From NCBI RefSeq assembly GCF_030604785.1, contig NZ_JAUVVF010000005.1:62001-126000 (forward strand): a stretch of 64,000 bases of DNA, given 5' to 3'. The notes beneath the pieces were generated by a model. That model ran no database searches. It had not been told where the DNA came from and was given only the letters and a program-made list of their open reading frames with translations. This DNA is from Paracoccus sp. (in: a-proteobacteria). GTDB lineage: Bacteria > Pseudomonadota > Alphaproteobacteria > Rhodobacterales > Rhodobacteraceae. Position 1 is the stretch's first letter, and each line of letters opens with the position of its first letter. The translations under genes and the position numbers were made by a program. Below, piece after piece: positions 28,770-37,341 of the stretch.

Positions 28770-29656
28770 GCGCCCGGGCTGCCCACCGGCGCGCGGCGCC
28801 GCGCCTGCCAGATCAGCGCCAGCCCGATCAGGACCATCGGCAGCGACAGGACCTGCCCCATCGTCAGTCCGATCACCGGCCCGCCGATCACATGGCCAAG
28901 CGGGTTGTCGGGCGTGATGAACTGCGCGTCGGCCACGCGGAAGATCTCGACGAACATGCGCGCCAGGCCGTAGCCCGCCAGGAACACCCCGAAGGCCAGC
29001 CCCGGACGGCGCAGCCCGCCCGCGCGGACCAGCAGCAGCAGGATCAGACCCAGCAGCAGCCCCTCGAGGCCCGCCTCGTAAAGCTGGCTGGGATGGCGCG
29101 CGCAGGGTCCGATGATGCCGGGGCAGTCCTGCGCGGCGGGGCCGGGGAAGATCACGCCCCAGGGCAGGTCGGTCGGGCGGCCCCACAGTTCGGCATTGAT
29201 GAAATTCGCCACCCGGCCGAAGAAGATGCCGATCGGCGCCACGACCGCCATCGCATCCGCCAGGGGCAGGATCGGCACCCCGTTCCGCCGCGCCCACAGC
29301 CAGGATGCGACGATCACCCCGGCAAAGCCGCCGTGAAAGCTCATCCCGCCCTGCCAGACCATCGGGATCTGCGCGGGATTGGCCAGGTAATAGGCGGGGT
29401 CGTAGAACAGCACGAAGCCCAGCCTGCCGCCGACGATGACCCCAAGGATCACCCAGGTCAGCAGGTCGTCCACCCTCTCGGGCGCGCAGGGCGCCCGCCC
29501 GCCCCAGATCGCCGGGCGGCGCATCATCGACACGATCAGCCGCCAGCCCAGGATCAGGCCGACGATATAGGCCAGCGCATACCAGCGCAGCGACAGCGAC
29601 AGCCCGCCAAGGTTCAGCGTGAAGATCTCGGGGGATATCTGCGGAAAGGGGATCAT
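28766..29656 (-). CDS. lgt: Prolipoprotein diacylglyceryl transferase Lgt
   Basis: Inner-membrane enzyme that attaches diacylglycerol to the lipobox Cys of prelipoproteins, 296 aa, about seven TMs. [11 protein letters not shown] contains the essential His-Gly region. [25 protein letters not shown] is the Lgt signature with the catalytic Arg, and [16 protein letters not shown] follows. First gene of the operon; overlaps the methyltransferase by 4 nt. Confidence 0.95.
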   Translation of the reverse strand: MIPFPQISPEIFTLNLGGLSLSLRWYALAYIVGLILGWRLIVSMMRRPAIWGGRAPCAPERVDDLLTWVILGVIVGGRLGFVLFYDPAYYLANPAQIPMVWQGGMSFHGGFAGVIVASWLWARRNGVPILPLADAMAVVAPIGIFFGRVANFINAELWGRPTDLPWGVIFPGPAAQDCPGIIGPCARHPSQLYEAGLEGLLLGLILLLLVRAGGLRRPGLAFGVFLAGYGLARMFVEIFRVADAQFITPDNPLGHVIGGPVIGLTMGQVLSLPMVLIGLALIWQARRRAPVGSPGA

Positions 29657-29683
29657 GGGGCCTCGGGCTGGATTCTGGCGCGC

Positions 29684-29711
29684 ACGCTATCGGCCGGACA
29701 AGCGGTGTCAA
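29684..29711 (-). promoter_or_regulatory. Putative lgt promoter
   Basis: Minus strand TTGACA, 16-nt spacer, TAGCGT. The start site would be about 20 nt upstream of ATG 29656. Divergent from the ubiK promoter. Confidence 0.45.
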
Positions 29712-29736
29712 CCGCAAGGCGTCCGCGAAAGCCGCA

Positions 29737-29765
29737 TTGAACCGCGCCCCTGCCCGGACCATATA
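29737..29765 (+). promoter_or_regulatory. Putative ubiK promoter
   Basis: TTGAAC, 17-nt spacer, CATATA, placing the start site about 23 nt before ATG 29795, with AGGATACGAGG as leader. Confidence 0.5.
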
Positions 29766-29794
29766 GAGGGCAAGTTCAGGATACGAGGCCAGCC

Positions 29795-30055
29795 ATGACG
29801 ACGCAGAACCGCTTTTTCGACGACATCTCGAAGCTGATGACCAATGCCATGGGCGTGGCGCAGGGCGCCCGGTCCGAAGCCGAGACCGCCATGAAGGGCT
29901 GGATCGACCGCTGGCTGGCCGAGCGCGATTTCGTCACCCGCGAGGAATTCGAGGCCGTGCGCGAAATGGCGATCAAGGCCCGCACCGAGAATGCCGAGCT
30001 GAAGGCCCGGCTGGACGCGCTGGAAAAGCCTGCGACGCCCGCTCAGGGCGCCTGA
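29795..30055 (+). CDS. ubiK: Ubiquinone biosynthesis accessory factor UbiK (BMFP family)
   Basis: Small coiled-coil protein, 86 aa. FFDDISKLMTNAMGVAQGARSEAETAMKGWIDRWLAERDFVTREEFEAVREMA followed by a heptad-like C-terminal helix matches YqiC/BMFP proteins. In enterobacteria UbiK binds membranes and assists aerobic ubiquinone synthesis; the role here is by homology. Convergent overlap of 13 nt with the DUF6476 gene. Confidence 0.85.
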   Translation: MTTQNRFFDDISKLMTNAMGVAQGARSEAETAMKGWIDRWLAERDFVTREEFEAVREMAIKARTENAELKARLDALEKPATPAQGA

Positions 30056-30369
30056 TCGATCGGGGTGCGGCCGTGCAGTTCGCCTGCGCGGTCGTAAAGC
30101 AGGACCTCGCCCGTCTCGGTCACGACCACCAGCCAGTCGCGGGCAAAGGTGACGGCGGCCGGGCTTGCGCCCTCGGGCAATTGCACGCTGTCGGGCAGTT
30201 CCGGCAGGCCGGGCTGGGCCGGCTGGCCCAGACGCAGCCACAACAGCGCCACGACCGCGACCATCCCCAGCCCCATCACCAGCGCCAGCCCGGTCACCAG
30301 CGTCTTGAGAAAGCGCAGTTCGGGAACCGCTTTCGCCTCGGCCTTCCAGTCGCTATCGTCCCGTCCCAT
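30043..30369 (-). CDS. DUF6476-like small single-TM protein
   Basis: About 108 aa. A charged N-terminus and one TM (LVTGLALVMGLGMVAVVALLWLRL, about residues 24-47) are followed by a periplasmic segment (PAAVTFARDWLVVVTETGEVLLYDRAGELH). Conserved in Rhodobacterales beside rluD; function unknown. ATG 30369 has AAGGATGG upstream. Its start codon overlaps that of rluD on the other strand (shared CATG). Confidence 0.7.
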   Translation of the reverse strand: MGRDDSDWKAEAKAVPELRFLKTLVTGLALVMGLGMVAVVALLWLRLGQPAQPGLPELPDSVQLPEGASPAAVTFARDWLVVVTETGEVLLYDRAGELHGRTPIDQAP

Positions 30370-31396
30370 GTCCATCCTTGTCGTCACGATCCCCGAGAAC
30401 CCGCCCGAACGGCTTGATAAGGCGCTTGCGCTGGCTGTGCCAGAGGAAGCCGCCCTGTCGCGGTCGCGTCTGGCCCGCCTGATCATCGAGGGCGCCGTCA
30501 CCGGCCCGTCGGGACCGGCCCGCGACGTCAAGGCGCGCGTGGCGGGCGGCGAGGAATACCGCATCGCCCTGACCGCCCCTGCCGAGGTCGAGACCCGCCC
30601 CGAGGCGATCCCGCTGAGCATCGCGCATGAGGACGATGACCTGATCGTGATCGACAAGCCTGCGGGGATGGTGGTCCATCCCGCGCCGGGCAGCCCCTCG
30701 GGCACGCTGGTCAACGCGCTGCTGGCCCATTGCGGCGAATCGCTGTCGGGGATCGGCGGCGAAAGACGGCCGGGCATCGTCCACCGGATCGACAAGGACA
30801 CGTCCGGCCTGCTGGTCGTGGCCAAATCCGACCGCGCCCATCACGGCCTTGCCGCGCAGTTCGAGGCGCACAGCGCGCGCCGCCTGTATCTGGCGCTGGC
30901 CCATGGCGTGATCGACCCTACCGATCCGCGCCTGCGCGGCACGCGCGGTGTCAGTTTCGAACCCGGCCATGTCCTGCGCATCGCCACCCATTTGGACCGC
31001 CACCCGACCGATCGCCAGAAACAGGCGGTCCATTTCGACAAGGGCCGCCACGCCATCACCCGCGCCCGGCTGATCGAGGCTTTTGGCCATCCGCCCTCGG
31101 CCATGCTGGTCGAATGCCGGCTGGAAACCGGGCGGACGCACCAGATCCGGGTGCATATGGCCCATGCCGGACTGGGGCTGATCGGCGATCCGGTCTATGG
31201 CGGGGCGCGCAAGGCCTCGGTCAGGGCGCTTGGTCCTGCGGCGGATGCGGTCTCGGCCTTCCCGCGCCAGGCGCTTCACGCCGCGCATCTGGGCTTTGTG
31301 CATCCGGTCACGGGGCAGGACATGGCCTTCGACAGCCCGCTGCCGCAGGACATGGCCGATCTTCTGGCCGCGCTGCGCGGGCAGCCCTCTGAGTGA
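30368..31396 (+). CDS. rluD: RluA-family pseudouridine synthase (RluD-like)
   Basis: Modifies uridines in large-subunit rRNA (helix 69 for RluD), 342 aa. An S4-like N-terminal segment (ERLDKALALAVPEEAALSRSRLARLIIEG) precedes the catalytic motif GIVHRIDKDTSGLLVVAKS with the nucleophilic Asp. RLETGRTHQIRVHMAHAGLGLIGDPVYGG is diagnostic. ATG 30368 fits; the longer track ORF reads through the opposing gene. RluD over RluC is inferred from the S4 domain and length. Confidence 0.9.
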   Translation: MSILVVTIPENPPERLDKALALAVPEEAALSRSRLARLIIEGAVTGPSGPARDVKARVAGGEEYRIALTAPAEVETRPEAIPLSIAHEDDDLIVIDKPAGMVVHPAPGSPSGTLVNALLAHCGESLSGIGGERRPGIVHRIDKDTSGLLVVAKSDRAHHGLAAQFEAHSARRLYLALAHGVIDPTDPRLRGTRGVSFEPGHVLRIATHLDRHPTDRQKQAVHFDKGRHAITRARLIEAFGHPPSAMLVECRLETGRTHQIRVHMAHAGLGLIGDPVYGGARKASVRALGPAADAVSAFPRQALHAAHLGFVHPVTGQDMAFDSPLPQDMADLLAALRGQPSE

Positions 31397-31399
31397 CGG

Positions 31400-31421
31400 C
31401 TTGACGTGCCGCCTTGACGTG
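31400..31421 (+). promoter_or_regulatory. Direct repeat CTTGACGTG x2 upstream of rpoH
   Basis: CTTGACGTG occurs at 31400-31408 and 31413-31421, a 13-bp step. Each holds a TTGACG -35-like hexamer, but no good -10 follows at 16-18 nt. It lies at the 5' end of the 151-nt rluD-rpoH gap and may be part of the rpoH control region. Confidence 0.35.
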
Positions 31422-31547
31422 AACGTGAGCCGATTTCGGATTACAAACCTGTCGAAATCACTCAATCTATCCCTGACCCGTCCCGGCCGATCGGGGAACC
31501 GATGCGTGTCCGGCGGCGTTTTTCTCGATCCTTGAAAGGCCCGAACG

Positions 31548-32459
31548 ATGGCAAGTTACAGCAACCTTCCGGCGCCCAGCCCAGAACAGGGGCTGAACCG
31601 CTATCTGCAAGAGATCCGCAAATTCCCCCTCCTGCAACCCGAGGAGGAGTATATGCTGGCGAAAGCCTGGGCCGATCATCAGGACAGCGAGGCCGCGCAT
31701 CGTCTGGTGACCAGCCACCTGCGTCTGGCCGCCAAAATCGCGATGGGCTATCGCGGCTACGGCCTGCCCCAGGCCGAAGTCATCTCCGAGGCGAATGTCG
31801 GCCTGATGCAGGCGGTCAAGCGCTTCGACCCGGAAAAGGGCTTCCGTCTGGCCACCTATGCGATGTGGTGGATCCGCGCCTCGATCCAGGAATACATCCT
31901 GCGATCTTGGTCGCTGGTGAAGATGGGCACGACAAGCGCGCAGAAGAAGCTGTTCTTCAACCTGCGCAAGGCCAAGTCGCGCATCGGCGCGCTGGAGGAT
32001 GGCGACCTGCGCCCCGAAAACGTCGCCCAGATCGCCCATGACCTGAACGTCACCGAACAGGAAGTGATCGAGATGAACCGCCGCCTGTCGGGCGGCGATG
32101 CCTCGCTGAACGCGACGGTGGGGTCGGGCGACGGCGAATCGGCTGCGCAATGGCAGGACTGGCTGGAGGACGAGGATGCCGATCAGGCCAGCGCCTATGC
32201 CGAATCCGAGGAACTGGATGCCCGCCGCCAGATGCTCATCGCAGCGATGGATGCGTTGAACGAACGCGAGCGCGACATCCTGATGGAACGCCGCCTGCGC
32301 GACGAGCCGATGACGCTGGAGGACCTGTCCACCCGCTACGGCGTGTCGCGCGAGCGGATCCGCCAGATCGAGGTGCGCGCCTTCGAGAAACTTCAGGACC
32401 GGATGCGCGGCCTCGCCCGCGAAAAGGGCATGCGGATCGCCGAGGCCGACACGGTCTGA
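31548..32459 (+). CDS. rpoH: RNA polymerase heat-shock sigma factor RpoH (sigma-32)
   Basis: Alternative sigma factor for heat and oxidative stress genes, 303 aa. Region 2 (HLRLAAKIAMGYRGYGLPQAEVISEANVGLMQAVKRFDPEKGFRLATYAMWWIRASIQEYI) is followed by the RpoH box QKKLFFNLRKAKSRI, which distinguishes it from RpoD. Region 4 HTH: TRYGVSRERIRQIEVRAFEKL. GAAAGG precedes the ATG by about 8 nt. Rhodobacterales often carry two rpoH genes; which one this is cannot be decided here. Confidence 0.95.
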   Translation: MASYSNLPAPSPEQGLNRYLQEIRKFPLLQPEEEYMLAKAWADHQDSEAAHRLVTSHLRLAAKIAMGYRGYGLPQAEVISEANVGLMQAVKRFDPEKGFRLATYAMWWIRASIQEYILRSWSLVKMGTTSAQKKLFFNLRKAKSRIGALEDGDLRPENVAQIAHDLNVTEQEVIEMNRRLSGGDASLNATVGSGDGESAAQWQDWLEDEDADQASAYAESEELDARRQMLIAAMDALNERERDILMERRLRDEPMTLEDLSTRYGVSRERIRQIEVRAFEKLQDRMRGLAREKGMRIAEADTV

Positions 32460-32493
32460 CCGACAAGGCACCAGGTCGGGCACGGGGGTGCGA

Positions 32494-32521
32494 TTGACGC
32501 CCCCGGACCCTGCGCTATGGT
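32494..32521 (+). promoter_or_regulatory. Putative promoter of the gene at 32550
   Basis: TTGACG, 16-nt spacer, TATGGT, with the start site near 32528. The -35 lies within the loop and right arm of a GGGGGTG/CGCCCCC hairpin that may also attenuate rpoH read-through. Confidence 0.4.
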
Positions 32522-32549
32522 CTGGAGAAGGCAGGGCAGATCCGGACCG

Positions 32550-33575
32550 ATGACAGCGCTGAAACAGTTTCAACGGCTTGAGGCGCAAGGCGCCTGGCGC
32601 GAGACGCCCGATGCCCGATTGCGCGAGGTGATCGTCTCGGTCGGCGAGGCGACGCTGACCCTGTCCGATCCCAAATCCGACCGCCCGCTGACCCATTGGT
32701 CGCTGCCGGCGGTGGCCCGGCTCAACCCCGGCCAGACACCCGCGATCTACACCCCCACCCATGACACACCCGACGAGATCGTCGAGATCGACGACCCGCT
32801 GATGATCGACGCGATCGAGCGGGTGCAGGAGGCGATCGCCGCCCATCGCGCCCATCCGGGGCGACTTCGCGGTGCGCTGACGCTGCTGGCGGCGACAGTG
32901 ATGGTCGCGGGGGCGGTCTTCTGGCTGCCCGATGCGCTGATCCGCCACGCCGCCAACATCGCGCCGCCCGCGCAGGCCCGCCAGATCGGACTGGCCGTGC
33001 TGGCCGATATGGAGCGCAGCGGCGGCGCGGTCTGCACCCGCGCCTCGGGTCAGGCCGTGCTGGACTGGCTGGCGCCGCGCCTTGTCGGCTCCGAGGCCGT
33101 GATCAAGGTGATCCCGGGCCCCCTGAACGGCGCAAGGCGGCTGCCGGGCGGGGTCTATGCTTTAGGGGGCGACCTGCTGCTGGCCGCGCCCGCACCCGAA
33201 GGGCCGGCCGCTCATCTGGTCGCCGCCTCGCTGGCCGAGACCGAGACCCAGATCCGTCTGGCCGCCCTGCGCCATGCGGGACTTGGTGCGGTGCTGCGGC
33301 TCTGGACGCTCGGCGCGCTGCCGCGCGAGGCGATGGAGGGCTATGGCGAGACGCTTCTGTCCCAGCCCCTGCCCCGCCCGGAAACCGCGCCGCTCCTGTC
33401 GGCGCTGGCCGATCGGGGCCTGCCTTCGGAACCCTATGCGCTCAGCATCGATCCCACCGGCGCCTCGGTCCTGCCCCTGATCGAGGGCGACCCGCTGCGC
33501 CGCGGCGACATTGCCCCGGCGGACCTGCTGACCGATCCGCAATGGATCGCGCTGCAGCAGATCTGCGCGGGCTAG
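32550..33575 (+). CDS. Conserved hypothetical membrane-anchored protein
   Basis: About 341 aa. The N-terminal ~100 residues look like a cytoplasmic beta-rich domain ([38 protein letters not shown]). One TM at about 107-127 ([20 protein letters not shown]) precedes a larger domain with [35 protein letters not shown]. In the second domain, the order of a small exposed segment, helix and [15 protein letters not shown] recalls M48-like proteins, but no HExxH is present. ATG 32550 preferred. It overlaps the convergent LLM gene by 4 nt. Confidence 0.7.
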   Translation: MTALKQFQRLEAQGAWRETPDARLREVIVSVGEATLTLSDPKSDRPLTHWSLPAVARLNPGQTPAIYTPTHDTPDEIVEIDDPLMIDAIERVQEAIAAHRAHPGRLRGALTLLAATVMVAGAVFWLPDALIRHAANIAPPAQARQIGLAVLADMERSGGAVCTRASGQAVLDWLAPRLVGSEAVIKVIPGPLNGARRLPGGVYALGGDLLLAAPAPEGPAAHLVAASLAETETQIRLAALRHAGLGAVLRLWTLGALPREAMEGYGETLLSQPLPRPETAPLLSALADRGLPSEPYALSIDPTGASVLPLIEGDPLRRGDIAPADLLTDPQWIALQQICAG

Positions 33576-34582
33576 GCGGCCTGCGCAGCGGGCATCTCCG
33601 ACAGGATCCCGGCCGCGATCTCGAAACTGCGCAGCCGTGCCGCGTGGTCGTGGATCTGCCCGGTCAGGATGATCTCGTCGGGACTGTGCCGCGCGATCAG
33701 ATCGGCCAGCTGCTGCCTGACCGAGCCCGGATCCCCCACCGCGCTGATCCGCAGTGCGCGATCCACGGCCTGACGCATCCCGGCGCCTATGGCAGCATCG
33801 ATATCGTCGACCGGCCGGGGCAGCTTGCCGGGCTGCCCGCTGCGAAGCCGGGCAAAGGCCAGCTGCATCGTGGTCCGCAACCGCTCGGCCTCGGCCTGCG
33901 TCGGGGCGGCGAAGACGTTGATCGCCATGATGGCTTGGGGGCGCTCGGCATGGCGCGAAGGCCGGAATTGCGCGCGATAGACCGCCAGCGCGCGCTCCAG
34001 ATCGTCGGGCGCGAAATGGCTGGCAAAGGCATAGGGCAGGCCCAGATGCGCGGCCAGCTGCGCCCCGAAGAGGCTGCTGCCCAGGATCCAGACGGGCACA
34101 TGCGTTCCCTCGCCCGGCAGGGCGCGCACCGCCGCCCCGGGCCGCTCATCCCCCAGATACGAGATCAGCTCGACCACATCCTGCGGAAAGCTGTCGGCCA
34201 TCGGATCGCGGCGCAAGGCGCGGATCACCGCCCCGTCCCCGCCCGGCGCACGACCCAGACCCAGATCGATGCGCCCCGGAAAGATCGTCGCCAGCGTGCC
34301 GAAGGCCTCTGCCACGGTCAGCGGCGCATGATTGGGCAGCATGATCCCGCCCGCACCCACCCGCATGCGCTCGGTCGCCTGCGCGACCTGCCCGATCAGC
34401 ACGGCGGTCGCGGCCGAGGCGATGCCCGGCATGTTGTGATGCTCGGCCAGCCAGAAGCGGCGATAGCCCCAGCTCTCGGCATGGCGCGCCAGATCGACGC
34501 TGTTCAGGATCGCCTGCCGCGCATCCTGCCCCTCGGGCACCGGCGACAGATCCAGAAGCGAATAGGGAATGTGCTCACTCAT
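33572..34582 (-). CDS. LLM-class flavin-dependent oxidoreductase (luciferase-like)
   Basis: FMN-dependent monooxygenase fold, 336 aa. [63 protein letters not shown] and [13 protein letters not shown] are typical of the MsnO8-type subgroup of unknown substrate. Stand-alone on the minus strand; the stop overlaps the convergent gene by 4 nt. A real monooxygenase activity would need a flavin reductase encoded elsewhere. Confidence 0.9.
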   Translation of the reverse strand: MSEHIPYSLLDLSPVPEGQDARQAILNSVDLARHAESWGYRRFWLAEHHNMPGIASAATAVLIGQVAQATERMRVGAGGIMLPNHAPLTVAEAFGTLATIFPGRIDLGLGRAPGGDGAVIRALRRDPMADSFPQDVVELISYLGDERPGAAVRALPGEGTHVPVWILGSSLFGAQLAAHLGLPYAFASHFAPDDLERALAVYRAQFRPSRHAERPQAIMAINVFAAPTQAEAERLRTTMQLAFARLRSGQPGKLPRPVDDIDAAIGAGMRQAVDRALRISAVGDPGSVRQQLADLIARHSPDEIILTGQIHDHAARLRSFEIAAGILSEMPAAQAA

Positions 34583-34630
34583 CCCCGAAAGCTAAGCCGC
34601 CCGCGCCCGGATTCAATCCCCACCCGCGCA

Positions 34631-34658
34631 TTTGCCTTGGTGCAAATATCCTCGGGGG
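34631..34658 (-). repeat. 28-nt intergenic repeat, copy 2
   Basis: On the minus strand it reads CCCCCGAGGATATTTGCACC continuing to AAGGCAAA, identical at all 28 positions to copy 1. It follows the GNAT-gene terminator hairpin in the direction of transcription. Confidence 0.85.
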
Positions 34659-34680
34659 TGAATTGCCCGGCACGGGCAAG

Positions 34681-34700
34681 AGGGGGCGCGAGAGCCCCCT
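34681..34700 (-). terminator. Terminator hairpin of the GNAT gene
   Basis: AGGGGGC / GCCCCCT, 7-bp stem and 6-nt loop, 20 nt downstream of the GNAT stop. No T tract follows directly; repeat copy 2 with its ATATTT lies about 22 nt further on. Confidence 0.55.
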
Positions 34701-34720
34701 GCCATCGGCCCGCAGGCCCG

Positions 34721-35311
34721 TCAGCCCATCTTGCGCAGATAGGTCCAGGTCGGCACGCGGGCATTGCGCGCGACCGACCAGCTTTCGGCATCGCCCAGAT
34801 AGACGAAGCCGCAATTGGTCAGCACCCGGGCCGAGCCGGGATTGTCCTGAAACGCCTCGGCGAAAAGCGTGCGCGAGCCATGCGGGTTGGCCGCGACCAG
34901 CCCCGCGACGGCCTCGGTCGCGAAGCCCGTATTCCAGAAGCCGGCACCGACCCAGAAGCCCAGCTCGGACTGGTCGCCCTCCATCCGGGTCAGCGACACG
35001 ACGCCCAACAGCTCGGCCAGCTGGCTGTGCGAGCCGTCGATGGCCCAGACATCCTCGCGCCGGTCGGCGGCCAAGGCGCGGGCCACGAAACCCTCGGCTG
35101 CGCCGGGGGGCAGCGGATGGGGGATGGCGCGCGTGCCCTCGGCCACGCGGCGATCGGCGGTGTAATGGGCGATCAGCCCGGCATCGGACACGCGCAGCGG
35201 CCGCAGCAGCAGCCGCTCGGTCTCGATCGTGATCTGGTCGGTGGCGCCAAGCGCCAGCGCGTTGAGGTCGTCCAAAGCTGTCCCCTCCCTCAAGGGTGCA
35301 GACATCACCAT
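34721..35311 (-). CDS. GNAT family N-acetyltransferase (RimJ/RimL-like)
   Basis: Acetyl-CoA-dependent transferase, about 196 aa. ITIETERLLLRPLRVSDAGLIAHY is the RimJ-type opening; ELGFWVGAGFWNTGFATEAVAGLVA is the acetyl-CoA region and VLTNCGFVYLGDAESWSVAR the C-terminal strand. ATG 35311 is preceded by GGAGGAGGAAAC, much better than the track start. It follows rplU-rpmA, as commonly seen in this order. A ribosomal or small-molecule substrate is possible. Confidence 0.88.
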   Translation of the reverse strand: MVMSAPLREGTALDDLNALALGATDQITIETERLLLRPLRVSDAGLIAHYTADRRVAEGTRAIPHPLPPGAAEGFVARALAADRREDVWAIDGSHSQLAELLGVVSLTRMEGDQSELGFWVGAGFWNTGFATEAVAGLVAANPHGSRTLFAEAFQDNPGSARVLTNCGFVYLGDAESWSVARNARVPTWTYLRKMG

Positions 35312-35357
35312 GTTTCCTCCTCCGGAAACGGTCATGAAACAGAACGTTTAAATGGCC

Positions 35358-35385
35358 GGGGGGACCGGCTTCCGCCGATCCCCCC
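35358..35385 (-). terminator. Terminator of rplU-rpmA
   Basis: GGGGGGACCGGC / GCCGATCCCCCC forms a 12-position stem with one mismatch and loop TTCC. On the minus strand an AT-rich ATTTAAA follows after 5 nt. It separates rpmA from the GNAT gene. Confidence 0.55.
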
Positions 35386-35411
35386 TCTAGCAGCGAATTG
35401 TTACGCTCGGG

Positions 35412-35684
35412 TTACTCGGCGGCGTCGAGGGCTGCGGGCATCACCGAAATGAAGGTGCGACCCTTCAGGCCCTTGCGGAAGGTCACCTGGCCATCGGTCA
35501 GCGCGAACAGGGTGTGATCCTTGCCCATGCCGACATTGACGCCCGGCCACATCTTGGTGCCGCGCTGACGAACGATGATGTTGCCGGCGACAGCTTCCTG
35601 CCCGCCATAGAGTTTCACGCCAAGACGGCGGCCAGCCGAATCGCGACCGTTGCGGGACGAACCGCCTGCTTTCTTATGTGCCAT
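35412..35684 (-). CDS. rpmA: 50S ribosomal protein L27
   Basis: Ribosomal protein near the peptidyl-transferase centre, 90 aa. [44 protein letters not shown] is the canonical start; it needs no N-terminal processing, unlike Firmicutes L27. Twelve nt downstream of rplU in the usual operon. Confidence 0.97.
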   Translation of the reverse strand: MAHKKAGGSSRNGRDSAGRRLGVKLYGGQEAVAGNIIVRQRGTKMWPGVNVGMGKDHTLFALTDGQVTFRKGLKGRTFISVMPAALDAAE

Positions 35685-35696
35685 GGGTCAGTCTCC

Positions 35697-36065
35697 TTAC
35701 GCTTCGACGGTGGCTTTGGTGGAAGCACCGATTGCGGCCTTCACGCCGGTCTTGTCGGCGCCGGTTTCCAGCACGTCGGTCACGCGCAGCAGGGTCAGCT
35801 GCTGGCGATGGCCGCGGGTGCGCTGCGAGCTGTGCTTGCGGCGGCGCTTGACATAGGTGATCACCTTGTCGGCCTTGATCTGGTCGATCACTTCGGCCTG
35901 CACGCAGGCACCGTCGACCAGAGGCGCGCCAAGGGTCGAGCCGACCATCAGCACTTCGTTGAACTGGACTTTCTCGCCAGCGGCGGCGGCCAGCTTCTCG
36001 ACACGCAGGACATCGCCCGCCTGAACCTTGTATTGCTTGCCGCCTGTCTTCAGAACCGCGAACAT
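35697..36065 (-). CDS. rplU: 50S ribosomal protein L21
   Basis: 122 aa; MFAVLKTGGKQYKVQAGDVLRVEKL is the family start and KRRRKHSSQRTRGHRQQLTLLRVTDV the rRNA-binding region. The C-terminal extension (GADKTGVKAAIGASTKATVEA) is longer than in E. coli L21, as is usual in Alphaproteobacteria. It is preceded by GGAAAGGGAAG and a long leader. Confidence 0.96.
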   Translation of the reverse strand: MFAVLKTGGKQYKVQAGDVLRVEKLAAAAGEKVQFNEVLMVGSTLGAPLVDGACVQAEVIDQIKADKVITYVKRRRKHSSQRTRGHRQQLTLLRVTDVLETGADKTGVKAAIGASTKATVEA

Positions 36066-36233
36066 CGCTTCACTTCCCTTTCCTGCCGCGTCCTGCGGCC
36101 CTGCCGGTTTCGTGGCGCCTGGCGCCCCTCACCGTCAGAGTTCGGGGGCAAGGCCCCGCCTTCGGACAGCGCACCCGTCATGCGGGTGTCATCAATATAA
36201 CGCGCCGGCCAAGAGCCTGCGGCCCGACCGGAT
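36066..36233 (-). promoter_or_regulatory. Structured rplU leader region (possible ribosomal-protein leader)
   Basis: From the predicted start site near 36233 to the ATG is about 168 nt with no ORF. Two hairpins are visible: CACCCG/CGGGTG (36170-36186) and one around GGGGCCTTGCCCC. Such leaders often carry autoregulation, but I cannot match a known RNA family. The whole 36066-36358 gap contains only this leader, the promoter, and GC-rich sequence before the zincin gene. Confidence 0.35.
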
Positions 36234-36239
36234 CACGCG

Positions 36240-36268
36240 CATATGGACGAGCGCGCGCCCCGTGTCAA
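36240..36268 (-). promoter_or_regulatory. Putative rplU-rpmA promoter
   Basis: Minus strand consensus TTGACA, 17-nt spacer, CATATG. The best -35 in this stretch; it predicts a long leader ahead of rplU. Confidence 0.55.
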
Positions 36269-36358
36269 GAAAACCCCGCCGAAACTTTGCGCGACCGGTC
36301 CGAGGGAACCGCGGACCGCCGCCGGGGCTTTCCCCCTGTCGGCGGATCAGGGAACGGA

Positions 36359-37336
36359 ATGCAACGCTTTGCCTGCCCCCGCTGCGGGGCCCGCGCCTAT
36401 TTCCACAACCTTGCCTGCCTGTGCGGCACGAGGCTGTGCTACGATCCCGAGACCCGGGCGATGGTCGCGGACGCGCTCGCCTGCGCGAACCGCGACCTGA
36501 TCGGCTGCAATTGGGTGGCCGATGCGGGATCGGCGGTCGGGCTCTGCCGGTCCTGCGCCATGTCGCGGGTCATTCCCGATCCGGGCATCGGCGACAACCG
36601 CGTGCTGTTCGACCGGGCCGAGCGCGCGAAAAGATGGGTTCTGGCGAATCTGTCGAACTGGGGCTGGTTCACCGATGCCGATCCGGGCCGCCGGCCGCAT
36701 TTCCTGATGCTGTCCGAACATGTCGAGGGCCGGACCGAGCAGATCACGATGGGCCATGCGGCGGGCGAGATCACCATCAACATCACCGAGGCCGACGCCC
36801 TGATCCGCCTGCAGCGCCAGCGCGATCTGGGCGAGCAATACCGTTCGATGGTCGGGCATTTCCGGCACGAGCTGGCGCATTTCCTGTTCGACCGGCTTGC
36901 CGTCGCCCCGGATTTCCTGCCCGCCTTCCGCGAGCATTTCGGCGACGAGCGTCAGGATTACGCCGCGGCCCTGGCGCGCCACTACGCTGCGCCGCGCGAT
37001 CCGGGCGAGGATTTCATCACCCCCTACGCGACCGCCCATCCCCATGAGGACTGGGCCGAGACGGCGGCCCATCTGCTGCACCTCGTCGATTTCACCGACA
37101 GTTTCGCGAGCGCCGGACTGACCATGCCGGGAATGCCACCGGATTTCCGCCCCTACGAAGAAACCGATACCGGCCTGCTGCTGAGCGTCGGCACCGAGGT
37201 CGCGATCGCGGTGAACGACATCAACCGGGCGCTGGACAATGACGACCTCTATCCCTTCGTGCTGACCCCGCAGGTGCGCCACAAGCTGCGCTTCGCCCAT
37301 CACTGGCTCAGCCGGCACCGCAGCCGGGGCGCCTGA
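36359..37336 (+). CDS. Putative zinc-binding metallopeptidase (DUF2248-like zincin)
   Basis: Cytoplasmic predicted metalloprotease, about 325 aa. N-terminal zinc ribbon: FACPRCGARAYFHNLACLCG, with further Cys in LIGCNW and LCRSCAMSR. The catalytic HExxH is in GHFRHELAHFLFDRL. Downstream HPHEDWAETAAHLLHLVDF likely supplies the third ligand. Conserved hypothetical family with no known substrate. ATG 36359; the track adds 24 residues. Convergent with the ABC-F gene, 5 nt apart. Confidence 0.85.
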   Translation: MQRFACPRCGARAYFHNLACLCGTRLCYDPETRAMVADALACANRDLIGCNWVADAGSAVGLCRSCAMSRVIPDPGIGDNRVLFDRAERAKRWVLANLSNWGWFTDADPGRRPHFLMLSEHVEGRTEQITMGHAAGEITINITEADALIRLQRQRDLGEQYRSMVGHFRHELAHFLFDRLAVAPDFLPAFREHFGDERQDYAAALARHYAAPRDPGEDFITPYATAHPHEDWAETAAHLLHLVDFTDSFASAGLTMPGMPPDFRPYEETDTGLLLSVGTEVAIAVNDINRALDNDDLYPFVLTPQVRHKLRFAHHWLSRHRSRGA

Positions 37337-37341
37337 GCCTC

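Noticed and set aside
27708-29762. 684-aa ORF suggesting an Lgt-methyltransferase fusion
   Set aside because: The first half is out of frame to lgt. The methyltransferase starts at ATG 28769 with a normal 4-nt overlap.
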